A stretch of 40,587 nt of DNA, from the NCBI GenBank assembly GCA_964569055.1, contig CAZMSZ010000015.1, forward strand, positions 1-40,587, in the 5' to 3' direction. Position numbers and translations under genes: made by a program. This document shows, one piece after another, positions 1-9,245 of the stretch. A model generated the notes under the pieces. The model worked only from the letters and a program-made list of their open reading frames with translations, did not search any database and was not told the origin of the DNA. How positions within the stretch are numbered: the first letter of the stretch is position 1; every line of letters begins with the position of its first letter. The stretch comes from JAWLGW01 sp964569055 (GTDB lineage Bacteria; Planctomycetota; J058).

Positions 1-1983
1 GGCTGGCTGCTCGACCTCGTGTACCGCGCGCCGCCGCTCCCCGCGCGGCCGGCGGGGATCGGCGCCCGCGGCCCCGGCTGGGAGGTGGTCGGCGTCGACG
101 GGGTGCCGCTGCTGCTCCACGGCGGGCTGCCCTACCCGTCCGACCTCGTCCGCCCCGCGGGGCGGGTCGACCTCGGCGGCCGCTGGGAGCTGCGGCTCGA
201 CCCCGACGAGCGCGGCCTGCGCGAGGGCTGGGCGAGCGCCGCCGCGGGCCCGGGCTGGGAGCCGTTCGAGGTGCCCGGCACGTTCGACGCGGCCCTGGGG
301 CCGCACCCCGACTACGACGGGGTGAGCTGGTTCCGACGCACCTTCGAGACCCCGCCGGTGCCGCACCGCGGCCGCGTCCGCCTCGCGCTGCGCGCCGTCC
401 CGCTGCGCGCGCAGGTGTTCGTGAACGGCGTGCGGGTGGCGGCCCACGAGGGCGGCTACACCCCGTTCTACGCCGACGTCACCGACCAGCTCCGCCCCGG
501 GCCCAACCTGCTCGTGGTGCGCGCGGACGACCGCCCGACCTACACCTCGCTCCCGCCGCGGATCCGCGAGAGCCACCGGCCCGGCTGGGCGACCTACGGC
601 GGGCTCGCGCGGCCGGTGTACCTCGAGGTGCTGCCCGCCGCGTACCTGGCCAAGGTGGCGGCGACCCCTCGCCGCGCGGGGGAGCAGGTCGAGGTCGCGG
701 TGACGGCGGTGGTCCACGCGCGCATGCCCGCGGCGGACTACGCGCTCGAGGCGCGGCTGCGCGCGCCCACCGGCGAGGAGGTCGCGCGCGCGACGGTCGA
801 GGTCAGCCCGCGCGCCGCGCTCAGCGCCGCGCGCCTGACCCTGGCCGTCCCCGAGCCGCGGCGCTGGAGCCCGGCCGACCCGGCGCTGTACCGGCTCGAG
901 CTCGAGCTCGCCCAGGGGGGCGCGCGCGACCGGGCGGCGCTCACGCTCGGGCTGCGCGAGGTGGCCGTCGAGGGCGAGCGGCTGCTCCTCGACGGGCGCG
1001 CGCTGCGCCTGCGCGGGATCGCCAAGCACGAGGACCACCCGCGCCACGGCCTCACGCAGCCCGAGCCGCTCCTCGCGAGCGACCTCGCCCGGCTGCGCGA
1101 GCTGGGGGTCGACTTCGTGCGCCTGGCCCACTACCCGCACGCGACCGCCGCGCTCGAGTGCTACCGCGACGCGGGGCTGCTGCTGGCGGAGGAGATTCCG
1201 CTCTACCAGGCGGGCATGGGCTGGCTGGGCTGGGCGGGCTGGGACCGGCGCCCGAGCGCGTTCCCGGGCGAATGGTTCGGGCTGCGCCAGCTCCACCACC
1301 CCGAGCTGCTCGCCAACGCCCAGCTCCAGCTGATCGAGATGATCGAGCGCGACCGCCACAACCCCGCGGTGATCCTGTGGGCGGTCGGCAACGAGTGCTA
1401 CAGCCTGGGCGAGGGCGTGAGGCCGGTGTACGCCTGGCTGCGCGAGGTGGTGCGCGCGTTCGACCCCACCCGCCCGGTGACCTTCAGCGAGCTGACCTAC
1501 GGGGTGGCCGCGCTCGACGAGCGCCGGCGCGCGCTCGCCGAGTGCGACGTCGGCGCGGTGAACATGTACTTCGGGTGGTACTTCGGCGAGGCGGCGGACG
1601 CCGGCCCGTACCTCGACCGCCTGCGCGCGCTCCACCCGGGCAAGCCGCTGCTCGTGACCGAGTGCGGCGCGGGGGCGGCGCCGGGGCGGACCGACGCCGA
1701 CGGCCCGCACGCGAGCGACGGGGTCACGCCGGGTCACACCTACTCGGAGGCGTACCAGGCCGAGCTGCTCGAGGCGCTCTACCGCCAGGCCGAGGCGCGC
1801 CCGTTCGTGGCGGGCTTCTCGCCCTGGGTGTTCGCCGACTTCCGCTGCCCCTGGTTCCCGAACGGGCCGGTGCCCGGCTACAACCTCAAGGGGGTGCTCT
1901 CGCGCGACCGCGAGCCCAAGCAGGGGTTCTACGCGTTGCAGCGCCTGTACCGCGAGGCGGCGCAGCGAGAGGAGGGGCGGTGA
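1..1983 (+). CDS. Glycoside hydrolase family 2, beta-glucuronidase-like (5' end probably outside the window)
   Basis: A GH2 retaining glycosidase, most likely a beta-glucuronidase that removes terminal glucuronate from glycans or conjugates. The frame is open to base 1. The first usable start is GTG at 19, so the gene may begin upstream; residues here count from that GTG. Domains in order are an N-terminal jelly-roll sugar-binding domain (about 40-210, with RGRVRLALRAVPLRAQVFVNG), an immunoglobulin-like domain (about 215-320) and a TIM barrel. The acid/base is E459 in AVGNEC and the nucleophile is E548 in VTECG. Their spacing of 89 is close to that in E. coli GusA. An N-x-K motif (N622-L-K624, followed by GVLSRDREPK) matches the carboxylate-recognition motif that separates glucuronidases from galactosidases. 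No clear signal peptide is visible from this start. The stop overlaps the start of the next gene (GTGA), so the two hydrolases are coupled. Exact substrate is inferred. Confidence 0.88.
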   Translation, partial: GWLLDLVYRAPPLPARPAGIGARGPGWEVVGVDGVPLLLHGGLPYPSDLVRPAGRVDLGGRWELRLDPDERGLREGWASAAAGPGWEPFEVPGTFDAALGPHPDYDGVSWFRRTFETPPVPHRGRVRLALRAVPLRAQVFVNGVRVAAHEGGYTPFYADVTDQLRPGPNLLVVRADDRPTYTSLPPRIRESHRPGWATYGGLARPVYLEVLPAAYLAKVAATPRRAGEQVEVAVTAVVHARMPAADYALEARLRAPTGEEVARATVEVSPRAALSAARLTLAVPEPRRWSPADPALYRLELELAQGGARDRAALTLGLREVAVEGERLLLDGRALRLRGIAKHEDHPRHGLTQPEPLLASDLARLRELGVDFVRLAHYPHATAALECYRDAGLLLAEEIPLYQAGMGWLGWAGWDRRPSAFPGEWFGLRQLHHPELLANAQLQLIEMIERDRHNPAVILWAVGNECYSLGEGVRPVYAWLREVVRAFDPTRPVTFSELTYGVAALDERRRALAECDVGAVNMYFGWYFGEAADAGPYLDRLRALHPGKPLLVTECGAGAAPGRTDADGPHASDGVTPGHTYSEAYQAELLEALYRQAEARPFVAGFSPWVFADFRCPWFPNGPVPGYNLKGVLSRDREPKQGFYALQRLYREAAQREEGR

Positions 1984-3212
1984 GCCCGCCGGCCGGCCTG
2001 TCCCGCCTGTCCCCGAACCTGTCCGAGCTGCACGCGCTGGCGCGCGCCTCGCTCCTGGCGAACGTCCACGAGCTGGGCGGCCGGTTCGGCGTGACCGCGG
2101 GCGCGCAGCAGTTCCGCTCGCTGTGGACCCGCGACTTCGCCCACGCCTCGGCCGGCCTGCTGCGCCTCGGGCGGGCCGACGTGGTGCGCGATCACCTGAC
2201 GCTGCTGCTCGAGCACGCCCGCCCCGACGGGCTCCTGCCGCGGACGCTCGACTCGAGCGACGCCAAGCTGCGGGTGGCCTGGGTCAGCGCCGCCCGGCTG
2301 GTGCCGTGGCTGGGGCCGCTCGTCCCGCCGCTGACCGCGGCGCTGGTCCCCGAGTACACCGACCAGCACGGCCAGCTCGCGATCGACGGGAACGCGCTGG
2401 CGGTGCTGGCCGCGCTCCGCCTGCAGGACGTCGCGCCCGACGAGGCGTGGTGGCGGACGCACCTCCCCGCGCTGCGCCGCCTGCTCGCGTTCTACGCGCC
2501 GCGCACCCGCGGCGACCTGGTGCACCAGCCGCCGTTCTCCGACTGGCAGGACAGCGTGCGCCGGCGCGGCGCCACGTTCTACGTGAACCTGGTGGTGTGG
2601 GCCGCCCACGCGCGCCTCGCCGCCCGCCCCGAGGCCGAGCACCCGCCCGAGCCGGCGACCCGCCTGCGCGCCGCGCTGGAGCGCACCTTCCGCCCGACGG
2701 GCAGCGGCCTCTACCGCTCGCTCGAGCGGGGCCCCTGGGTGTCGCTCGACGGCAACCTGCTGGCGATCGACCTCGGCCTCCACCCGCCCGGCACCCCCGA
2801 GGCGCGCGACCTGTGGGCCGCCCTGGTGGCGAGCCCGTTCTGGCGCCGTCACGGCACGCCGGGCTGGAACACCCTGCCCGACTACCCGCGCTCCACCCGC
2901 AACCCAGGCGTGACCGTGGCGGGCCTGGGCCACTACCACGACCGCGTGCGCTGGTCGTGGCTGACCGCCCTCGCCGCCAAGGTGGCCGCCCGCATGGGCG
3001 ACCTCCCCCGGGCCGAGGCCTGCCTCGAGCACCTCGCCGCCTGCGCCCACCGCGACGGCGCGATCGCCGAGATCTACGACGAGCGCCCGCCCCACCGCCG
3101 CTGGCGCTCGCCGCTCTACCTCAGCGAGCTCCCCTTCGCCTGGGGCGCGGCCGTGACGCTCGACGCGCTGCACGCGTACGCGGAGGCGCGGCTGGGCGCG
3201 GAGGCGAGCTGA
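1980..3212 (+). CDS. (alpha/alpha)6-barrel glycoside hydrolase, debranching-enzyme/invertase-like
   Basis: Predicted 410-residue sugar hydrolase. GTG at 1980 is chosen because it overlaps the previous stop in a GTGA coupling and lies just before the first conserved region. Motifs resemble the amylo-alpha-1,6-glucosidase C-terminal domain and neutral invertase (GH100/GH63-like) clans: SLWTRDFAH at about 47-55, FSDWQDS at about 186-192, SLDGNLLAIDLGL in the middle and LYLSELPFAWG near the C-terminus. The Asp residues of WTRD and DWQD are the likely catalytic or substrate-binding acids in these clans. No signal peptide is seen, so it is probably cytoplasmic. Coupling to the glucuronidase suggests joint turnover of one oligosaccharide. 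Family-level substrate cannot be fixed from sequence. The stop lies 1 nt from the convergent monooxygenase stop. Confidence 0.85.
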   Translation: MSPPAGLSRLSPNLSELHALARASLLANVHELGGRFGVTAGAQQFRSLWTRDFAHASAGLLRLGRADVVRDHLTLLLEHARPDGLLPRTLDSSDAKLRVAWVSAARLVPWLGPLVPPLTAALVPEYTDQHGQLAIDGNALAVLAALRLQDVAPDEAWWRTHLPALRRLLAFYAPRTRGDLVHQPPFSDWQDSVRRRGATFYVNLVVWAAHARLAARPEAEHPPEPATRLRAALERTFRPTGSGLYRSLERGPWVSLDGNLLAIDLGLHPPGTPEARDLWAALVASPFWRRHGTPGWNTLPDYPRSTRNPGVTVAGLGHYHDRVRWSWLTALAAKVAARMGDLPRAEACLEHLAACAHRDGAIAEIYDERPPHRRWRSPLYLSELPFAWGAAVTLDALHAYAEARLGAEAS

Positions 3213-3213
3213 C

Positions 3214-4596
3214 TCAGAACGTGAGCGACACGCCGCGTTCGCGCAGGAACGGGGCGAGGCGCGCGTCGATCAGGGCCGCGGCGCGGGCGCGGTCGACGTC
3301 CTCGGCGCTCGTGAGCCCGGCGCACAGCTCGTCGAGGAGCTCGCGCTGGATCACGCCGGCCTGCTGGGCGACGGCGTAGGGGATCGAGCTGTACATGACC
3401 ATGGCGTAGCGGGTGCGATAGCGCTCGGGCATCTCGCGCTGCAAGAGGGCCTCGACCTGCTTGCGGAGGAGGAAGGCGGGGTCGGCCACTTTGGCGCGCA
3501 TCTCCACGAAGTTCTCGAGGGCCATGGCGGCGATCGCGTCGGCGTCGGGCTTGCGCTCGCGGCTGAAGGTCGCGAGCGCCTCCTCGGTGGGGAGCGCCTC
3601 GAGCAGGCGCAGCAGGAGGGCGCAGTCCTCGAACCCGCAGTTGAGGCCCTGGCCGAAGAACGGGACCACCGCGTGGGCGGCGTCGCCGACCAGGAGCACG
3701 CGGCCGTCGTGCTGCCAGGGGGCGCAGCGGACCGTGCCGAGGTGGCCGAGCGGGTTGGCGAGGAGCTGCGCGGCGAGGTCGGGGAGGAGCGGGACCGCGT
3801 CGGGGTAGTGCTCGGCGAAGAACGCCTCCACCGCGGCGGCGCTCGTCAGCGAGGCGAAGCCGTGCGGCCCCTCGAGCGGCAGGTAGACCGTCCCGGTGAA
3901 GCTCCCGTCGCGGTTGGGGAGCCCCATCAGGAAGTGGTCGCCGCGGGGCCAAATGTGCAGCGCGCGCTCGTCGAGCGCGAAGCCGCCGCCGGGCGCGGCC
4001 GGGAACAGCAGCTCCTTGTAGCCGTGCTCGAGCGGCTCGAGCGAGGCGCGCGCGCCGGCCTGGGCGACCAGCGCCTCGCGCACCGCGGAGGGCGCGCCGT
4101 CGCAGCCGAACACGCGCCGCGCGCCGGTGACCTCGACCCGCGCCCCGCCCGGCCGCGCGAACAAGAGGTCGCCGCGGGCGAGGTCGGCGCTCACGAGCGT
4201 GTGCTCGAAGTGCAGCCGCACCCCCGCCCCCTCGGCCCGGTCGAGCAGGCGCGCGTTGAGCTCGGCGCGGGAGATCGAGTAGTTGCGCTCGCTGTCGTCC
4301 TTGCCGTAGGGCTGATACGCGGTCGAGCCGTCCAGGTTGTGCATCAGCCGCCCGTAGACCGGGACCGTGAGCGCGAGCACCTCCTCGCGCAGCCCGAGCG
4401 GCTCGAGCGCGATCAGCCCGCGATCGCACAGGACCAGGTTGATCGAGCGCCCCGCCTCGACCGGGCCGGTGCGCATGTCCGGCCGCCGCTCGTAGACGTC
4501 GACCGGGTGACCGCGTCCGGCCAGGAGCAGCGCGAGCACCGCCCCCACCGGCCCCCCGCCCACCACGACCACCGGCTCGCGCGCCTCGCTCGGCAT
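3214..4596 (-). CDS. kmo: Kynurenine 3-monooxygenase
   Basis: FAD-dependent aromatic hydroxylase (460 residues, the usual length) that converts L-kynurenine to 3-hydroxykynurenine with NADPH and O2 in tryptophan catabolism or quinolinate/NAD synthesis. The Rossmann FAD motif is VVGGGPVGA (G13-x-G15-x-x-G18). The KMO-specific segments GRSINLVLCDRG, ISRAELN and GTVYLPLEG are present. The second FAD motif, GDAAHAVVPFFGQG, followed by LNCGFEDC, is at about 303-324. The C-terminal helical segment (LRKQVEALLQREMPERY, MYSSIPYA) matches the KMO family and not generic salicylate hydroxylases. ATG at 4596 has a purine-rich GAGGGGAG just upstream. No other kynurenine-pathway gene lies nearby. The gene is transcribed divergently from the TPR gene across about 106 bp. 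Confidence 0.95.
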   Translation of the reverse strand: MPSEAREPVVVVGGGPVGAVLALLLAGRGHPVDVYERRPDMRTGPVEAGRSINLVLCDRGLIALEPLGLREEVLALTVPVYGRLMHNLDGSTAYQPYGKDDSERNYSISRAELNARLLDRAEGAGVRLHFEHTLVSADLARGDLLFARPGGARVEVTGARRVFGCDGAPSAVREALVAQAGARASLEPLEHGYKELLFPAAPGGGFALDERALHIWPRGDHFLMGLPNRDGSFTGTVYLPLEGPHGFASLTSAAAVEAFFAEHYPDAVPLLPDLAAQLLANPLGHLGTVRCAPWQHDGRVLLVGDAAHAVVPFFGQGLNCGFEDCALLLRLLEALPTEEALATFSRERKPDADAIAAMALENFVEMRAKVADPAFLLRKQVEALLQREMPERYRTRYAMVMYSSIPYAVAQQAGVIQRELLDELCAGLTSAEDVDRARAAALIDARLAPFLRERGVSLTF

Positions 4597-4702
4597 GGCT
4601 CCCCTCCTCGGCCGAGCGCTGCCCGGCGGCGGCCTAGGTTACTTGCTTGGAGGCTACGATCGCGGCGGAGCGCGCCCGGCGGGCGGCTCCTCGGGAGCGC
4701 TC

Positions 4703-7700
4703 ATGCCGCCGCGTCCCTTCCTGCTGGCTCCGTTCGCCGCCCTGCTCGCGGCCTTGCCGCTGGCCGCACCGGCCCTGGCCCAGCCCGCCTCGCCCCCGCC
4801 CGAGGAGGTCGCGGCCCTGGTCGACTGGTCGGTCCGCGTCGGGCTGCCCTCGCTCGCCGGCAAGCCCCTCGTGCGCGGGCCTGCGGGCGAGCTCGGGTTC
4901 CTCCTCGAAGAAGGAGCGCAGGGCGGCGCGGGCGCGCTCGTGCTGCATGACCTTCGGCCCGTGCGCTCGGGGCCGGGCGTCGTCTGGGCGCGCGTCGACC
5001 TCGAGACCGAGCTCGAGGCGGTGCTGCACGGGCGACGCACGGAGCGCCCGCTGGACCGGATCGCCCTGGTGACGCTCGCGCTGGGCGCGCACGCGTCGGG
5101 GCTGCCCGGCGCGGCGCGCGCGCTGGTCGCTCGCGCCGCGGCCGCCCGCGGGACGGTCCACGCTCCCCACCTGCCCGCCGCCGCCCTGTGCCGGGCGGAG
5201 ATCCGGGCGCTGGCGTTCGCCGCGGCGCTCGAGGCGCACGCCGCGCGGCGCGACGAGGAGGCGCTGAGCCGGCTGCGGCGGGTCGAGCGCGCCTGCCCCG
5301 GCACGCGCGAGGGCGAGCGCGCGGCCGAGTACGCCGCCGCGCTCGAGGCCGCCGCGGAGGCCGAGCGCGCCCGCGCTGCCTCGCCGCCGGCGGACGAGGA
5401 GGAGCAGCTCCTCGGCGGGCAGCTCCGCGAGCTCGAGCGCGTGCCGCTGCGCGAGCTCGTGGGAGGCCTGCGCGAGGTCGCGGCGCTGGACGAGGTGTGG
5501 CGCCGGGACGGATTGGGCGAGCGGCTGGCGCGCCTCGGTCACGCGGCGGCGCCGAGGCTGGTGGCCGCGCTCGACGGCTCGGCCCTGACCCGGATCGTGG
5601 TGCGCGACGAGCCCGGGCGGCCGCGCCTGATCCCGGTCCGGACGCTGGCCCGCGAGATCCTGGAGCGGATCGCGGGCCGTCCGTTCCAGGACGCCGACGA
5701 GGCTCGCGCCTGGTGGTCGCTCGTGGCGAGCGTGGGCGAGGTCGAGGCGCTCGTGCAGGGCGTGGAGGCCGGCGGCGAGGACGCGCCCGTGCAGGCGCTG
5801 CGCCTGCTGCGCGCCGACCGCCTGCGCGCGCTGGAGGTGATCCCCGCGGCCGCGCGCCGGCAGGCGCCCGCCCTGCGGGCCGCCCTGTTCCACGTCCTCG
5901 CGGCCGACCCGGGGTTCGGCGCGGGCCGGCTGCTGGAGGCGGAGCTGGAGGCCGCGCCCGACCTCCGCTGCTTGCTCGTCGCGGCCCGCGGGGTGGCGGC
6001 TCGCCGGAGCGCGGCCTGGATCGAGCCGCTGGTCGCGGCGCTCGAGCGCGAGCTCGGCGCGGCGGACCCACCCGCCGAGCAAAGCGCCGACGAAGGCCCG
6101 AGCCGAGCGACGGGCCCCGTCGGCGATCAAGACGTCGTGACGGACGCCTGCGTGCTGCTGCTCGCGCGCGGCGGCCTGATCGGCGCCAGCGCGGCCCGGC
6201 GGACCTACGCCCGACTCGGCGCGCGGGCGCGCGAGCGGCTGCTGCTCGAGGCGGCGGCGATCGCGGGCCAGAAAGAACAGCCCGAGCTGGCGCGCGCCGA
6301 GGCGGAGCGGCTGCTGGTCGACGCGCTCGACGACCCGGGGCTGCGGGTCGACGTGACCGAGCTCGAGCCGCTGACGCTGGCGAACCTCGCGGCCACGTTG
6401 CTCGCGCCGCCCGATCCTCGCGCGGAGGAACGCGGTCCCTCGCTGCGCTCGCCGCCCGGCTGGCGCGACCTGCGCGATCGGCTCCGCCGCGAGCGCGCGC
6501 CCGCCGGCGCGACGCCCCCGCCGCCCCCGCTCGTGCCGACTCCCCCCGAGGTCGTCCGCGCCTGCGCCGCCCTGCGCGCCGCCACCAGCGCCCGCGCCGC
6601 GGCTGCGCCGCTGGCCGAGCTGGAGCGCCACGGCCCGGCGGCCTTGCCGGCGCTCGGCGCGGTCTTGCGGGCCCTCGCCCCCGAGCACCCGGCCCGCGAG
6701 GTGGCTGCGCTCGCCGCCGCCCGCCTCGGCTCGCGGGTGCGGGCGGTCCGCTGGCTCGAGCCGCCAGGCGGCCTCCCCGAGCCCTGGCGCGGACTGCGCG
6801 CACGGCTGCTCGCCGCGCGCGGGGGGCCGCTCGACCCGCAGCTCGTGATCGAGCTGGCCCTCGGCGCGTCGCGGCGGACCGAGGCCGGCGCGCTCTGCCT
6901 GCGGATCACGCGCGGCGGCTCGCAGCCCGGCCTCGCCGTGTCCGTCGAGCTCGCCCCCGCGTCCGCTCGCTCGCTGGAGGCCGCCCCGCTGGTCGGCTTC
7001 GGCCGGGCCTGGAGCGGCGGCGTGCTGGCGGAGTGGAAGGAGCTCACCGCGTCGCGCGCGGCGCTCGAAGGAGAGCCCGAGACCCCGAGGCGGGCGTGGT
7101 GGCGCAGCTCGCTCGAGGAGTTGACGAGGGCGGTGTGCGCCAACGACCTCCCCTGGGACCAGGAGCGCACCTTGGAGCTCGCCTTCGCCTGGCGCGCCGA
7201 GCGGCCCGAGGAGCTCGCCGCGGCGCGCCGCGAGCTCGCGAGCCAGCAGGCGTGGGAGCTCGTGAGCGAAGGGAACGCGCAGCTGCGGGCGGGCGAGCTC
7301 GAGGACGCGATCGCCACCTTCACGCGCGCGCTCGAGCTCGGGCCCGCGCTGCCCTGGGCCTGGGGCAACCGCGCGATCGCGCGCCGACGCGCCGGCGACC
7401 TGGCGGGCGCGCTCGAGGACTACGCGCGCGCGATCGCGCTCGACCCCGACTCGCCGACTCCCTACTACAACCGCGCCTTCGCCCACCGCGAGCGCGGCGC
7501 GCTGCGCGACGCGCTGGCCGACTACACCCGGGCCCTCGAGCGGAGCCCGAGCTACGGGCGAGCCTGGCACGACCGCGCGGTCACGAGGTTCGAGCTCGGC
7601 GACGCCGAGGGCGCGCTCGACGACCTGGCGCGCGCCCTCGAGCTCGACCCCGAGCAGGCGACCAGCTGGTACACGCGCGGGCTGGTGCTCAAGCGGCTGC

Positions 7701-9223
7701 GGCGCTACGAGGAGGCGCGCGCCGCCTACGGCCGAGCGCTGGAGCTGCGGCCCGACGACGGGAACGCCTGGAACAACCGCGGCAACGTGCACCACCACCT
7801 CCGCGACTACGAGGCGGCCCGCCGCGACTACCTCGAGGCGCTCGCCGCCGGCGCCACCTCGGCCGACGTGCACTACAACCTCGGCCTGGCCTGCCGCAAC
7901 ACGGGCCGGCTGGAGGAGGCCTTGGCGGCGTTCGAGGCGGCGCTCGCCCGCGCGCCAGGCGACGTCGTGGCGCAGCGGCAGCTCGAGCGCACCCGGCGGG
8001 CGCTGGAGGCGCGGCGCCTCGTCACGGCCGAGCTCGACCGCGCCGTCGCCGAGCGCCCCGCCGACCCGGAGGTGTGGGTCCGGCGGGCGCGGACGCGGGC
8101 CGAGCTCGGCGAGTGGACCGGCGCCCTGGAAGACGCGGCGCACGCGCTCGCGCTGCGACCGCACGCCGAGGCGCACCTGCTGCGCGCCCGCGCCCGGCTG
8201 GCCCTGGCGGAGGACGGCTTCGCGGCCTTCGCCGCCCTGGCCGACCTCGACCGCGCGGTCGAGCTGGAGCCCGGCCTGGCGGACGCCTGGCACGAGCGCG
8301 GGGCGCTGCTGTTGGCGCTCGATCAGCCCGCGCCCGCGGCCGAGGCGCTCGACCGCGCGCTGTCGCTCGGCCTCGCCGAGCCGGGGCGCGCCTACCAGCA
8401 GCGCGGGCGGGCCCTCCTGGCGCTCGGGCGGCGCGAGGCGGCGCGGGCCGACCTCGACCAGGCGCTCGCCTTCGCGGGCGACTCGGCCGCGGCGTTCGCC
8501 GCGCGCGGGGCCGCGCGCCGTGAGCTCGGCGACCTGGAGGGCGCCCTGGCCGACGGGGACGAGGCGGTGCGCCTCGACCCGCGCAAGGCGCTGTGGCGCT
8601 CGCAGCGCGGGCTGACCCTGTTGGCGCTGGGGCGCGAGAAGGCGGCGCTCGAGGCCTGCGACGCGGCGGTCGGGCTCGCGCCGGCCGCCGCCCTCCCGCG
8701 CGCGCACCGCGCCCGGGTGCAGCTCGCGCGCGGCGAGCTGCTCGAGGCCCGCGCCGACCTGCGCGCCGCGGCGGCCCTGCCGGAGCACACCGAGGGCGGC
8801 CTGCGCGCGCTCGGGGAGGCGGCGACGCTCGCCGGCGACCACGCCCTGGCCGCCGAGCTGCTCGGCCGGCTCCACGCCCCCTCTCCGCGCTCGGTCGCGC
8901 TCCAGGCCGCGCTCGGGAGGCGCCCGCCCTGGCCGCCGCTCGACGAGCTGACCGCGCGCGAGGGCTGGGAGGCGGCCCTGGCGCGCGCGACGGCGGGCGA
9001 GCTGCCCGAGCCCGACCTGCTGGCGCTGGCCGCCGCGAGCGCGGGCCCCGAGCTCCAGCGCGAGCGCCGGGCCGCGGCCCTGGCGCTGCTCGGCCTGGCG
9101 GCCGAGGTCTCGGGCGACCGGGAAGCCGCGCGCCGTCGCTACGCGCGCTGCGCCGAGGAGGCGCCGCAAGACCCCTTCGTGCGCGACCTCGCGCGATACG
9201 GCAGCGCGCGCCTGGCGGAGTGA
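4703..9223 (+). CDS. Large secreted TPR-repeat protein with HEAT-like N-terminal half
   Basis: Protein of 1506 residues. ATG at 4703 is preferred over the open frame upstream because it starts a clean signal peptide (MPPRPFLLAPFAALLAALP, Ala-rich, AxA cleavage near residue 26). Residues about 30-840 are Ala/Leu/Glu-rich helices with HEAT-like pieces and no catalytic motif that I recognise. From about 850 to 1270 run back-to-back TPR units with the usual W/Y...G-Y...A-Y...AL-P pattern, for example AIATFTRALELGP, ALEDYARAIALDPDSP and ARAAYGRALELRPDD. More divergent units follow to the end. It is most likely a periplasmic or outer-membrane-associated scaffold for protein contacts. It stands alone: divergent from the monooxygenase and convergent with the M48 peptidase (22 bp between stops). 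A hexamer TACGAT at 4655-4660 could be a -10 element, but no good -35 was seen. Confidence 0.88.
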   Translation: MPPRPFLLAPFAALLAALPLAAPALAQPASPPPEEVAALVDWSVRVGLPSLAGKPLVRGPAGELGFLLEEGAQGGAGALVLHDLRPVRSGPGVVWARVDLETELEAVLHGRRTERPLDRIALVTLALGAHASGLPGAARALVARAAAARGTVHAPHLPAAALCRAEIRALAFAAALEAHAARRDEEALSRLRRVERACPGTREGERAAEYAAALEAAAEAERARAASPPADEEEQLLGGQLRELERVPLRELVGGLREVAALDEVWRRDGLGERLARLGHAAAPRLVAALDGSALTRIVVRDEPGRPRLIPVRTLAREILERIAGRPFQDADEARAWWSLVASVGEVEALVQGVEAGGEDAPVQALRLLRADRLRALEVIPAAARRQAPALRAALFHVLAADPGFGAGRLLEAELEAAPDLRCLLVAARGVAARRSAAWIEPLVAALERELGAADPPAEQSADEGPSRATGPVGDQDVVTDACVLLLARGGLIGASAARRTYARLGARARERLLLEAAAIAGQKEQPELARAEAERLLVDALDDPGLRVDVTELEPLTLANLAATLLAPPDPRAEERGPSLRSPPGWRDLRDRLRRERAPAGATPPPPPLVPTPPEVVRACAALRAATSARAAAAPLAELERHGPAALPALGAVLRALAPEHPAREVAALAAARLGSRVRAVRWLEPPGGLPEPWRGLRARLLAARGGPLDPQLVIELALGASRRTEAGALCLRITRGGSQPGLAVSVELAPASARSLEAAPLVGFGRAWSGGVLAEWKELTASRAALEGEPETPRRAWWRSSLEELTRAVCANDLPWDQERTLELAFAWRAERPEELAAARRELASQQAWELVSEGNAQLRAGELEDAIATFTRALELGPALPWAWGNRAIARRRAGDLAGALEDYARAIALDPDSPTPYYNRAFAHRERGALRDALADYTRALERSPSYGRAWHDRAVTRFELGDAEGALDDLARALELDPEQATSWYTRGLVLKRLRRYEEARAAYGRALELRPDDGNAWNNRGNVHHHLRDYEAARRDYLEALAAGATSADVHYNLGLACRNTGRLEEALAAFEAALARAPGDVVAQRQLERTRRALEARRLVTAELDRAVAERPADPEVWVRRARTRAELGEWTGALEDAAHALALRPHAEAHLLRARARLALAEDGFAAFAALADLDRAVELEPGLADAWHERGALLLALDQPAPAAEALDRALSLGLAEPGRAYQQRGRALLALGRREAARADLDQALAFAGDSAAAFAARGAARRELGDLEGALADGDEAVRLDPRKALWRSQRGLTLLALGREKAALEACDAAVGLAPAAALPRAHRARVQLARGELLEARADLRAAAALPEHTEGGLRALGEAATLAGDHALAAELLGRLHAPSPRSVALQAALGRRPPWPPLDELTAREGWEAALARATAGELPEPDLLALAAASAGPELQRERRAAALALLGLAAEVSGDREAARRRYARCAEEAPQDPFVRDLARYGSARLAE

Positions 9224-9245
9224 GTAAGGGCGGGACAGCGAGCCC

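Noticed and set aside
4634..9169. Very long minus-strand open frame opposite the TPR gene
   Set aside because: It is the antisense shadow of a high-GC gene: no start context, a composition dominated by Arg, Gly, Gln and Leu, and no motif. The plus-strand protein has a signal peptide and TPR repeats.
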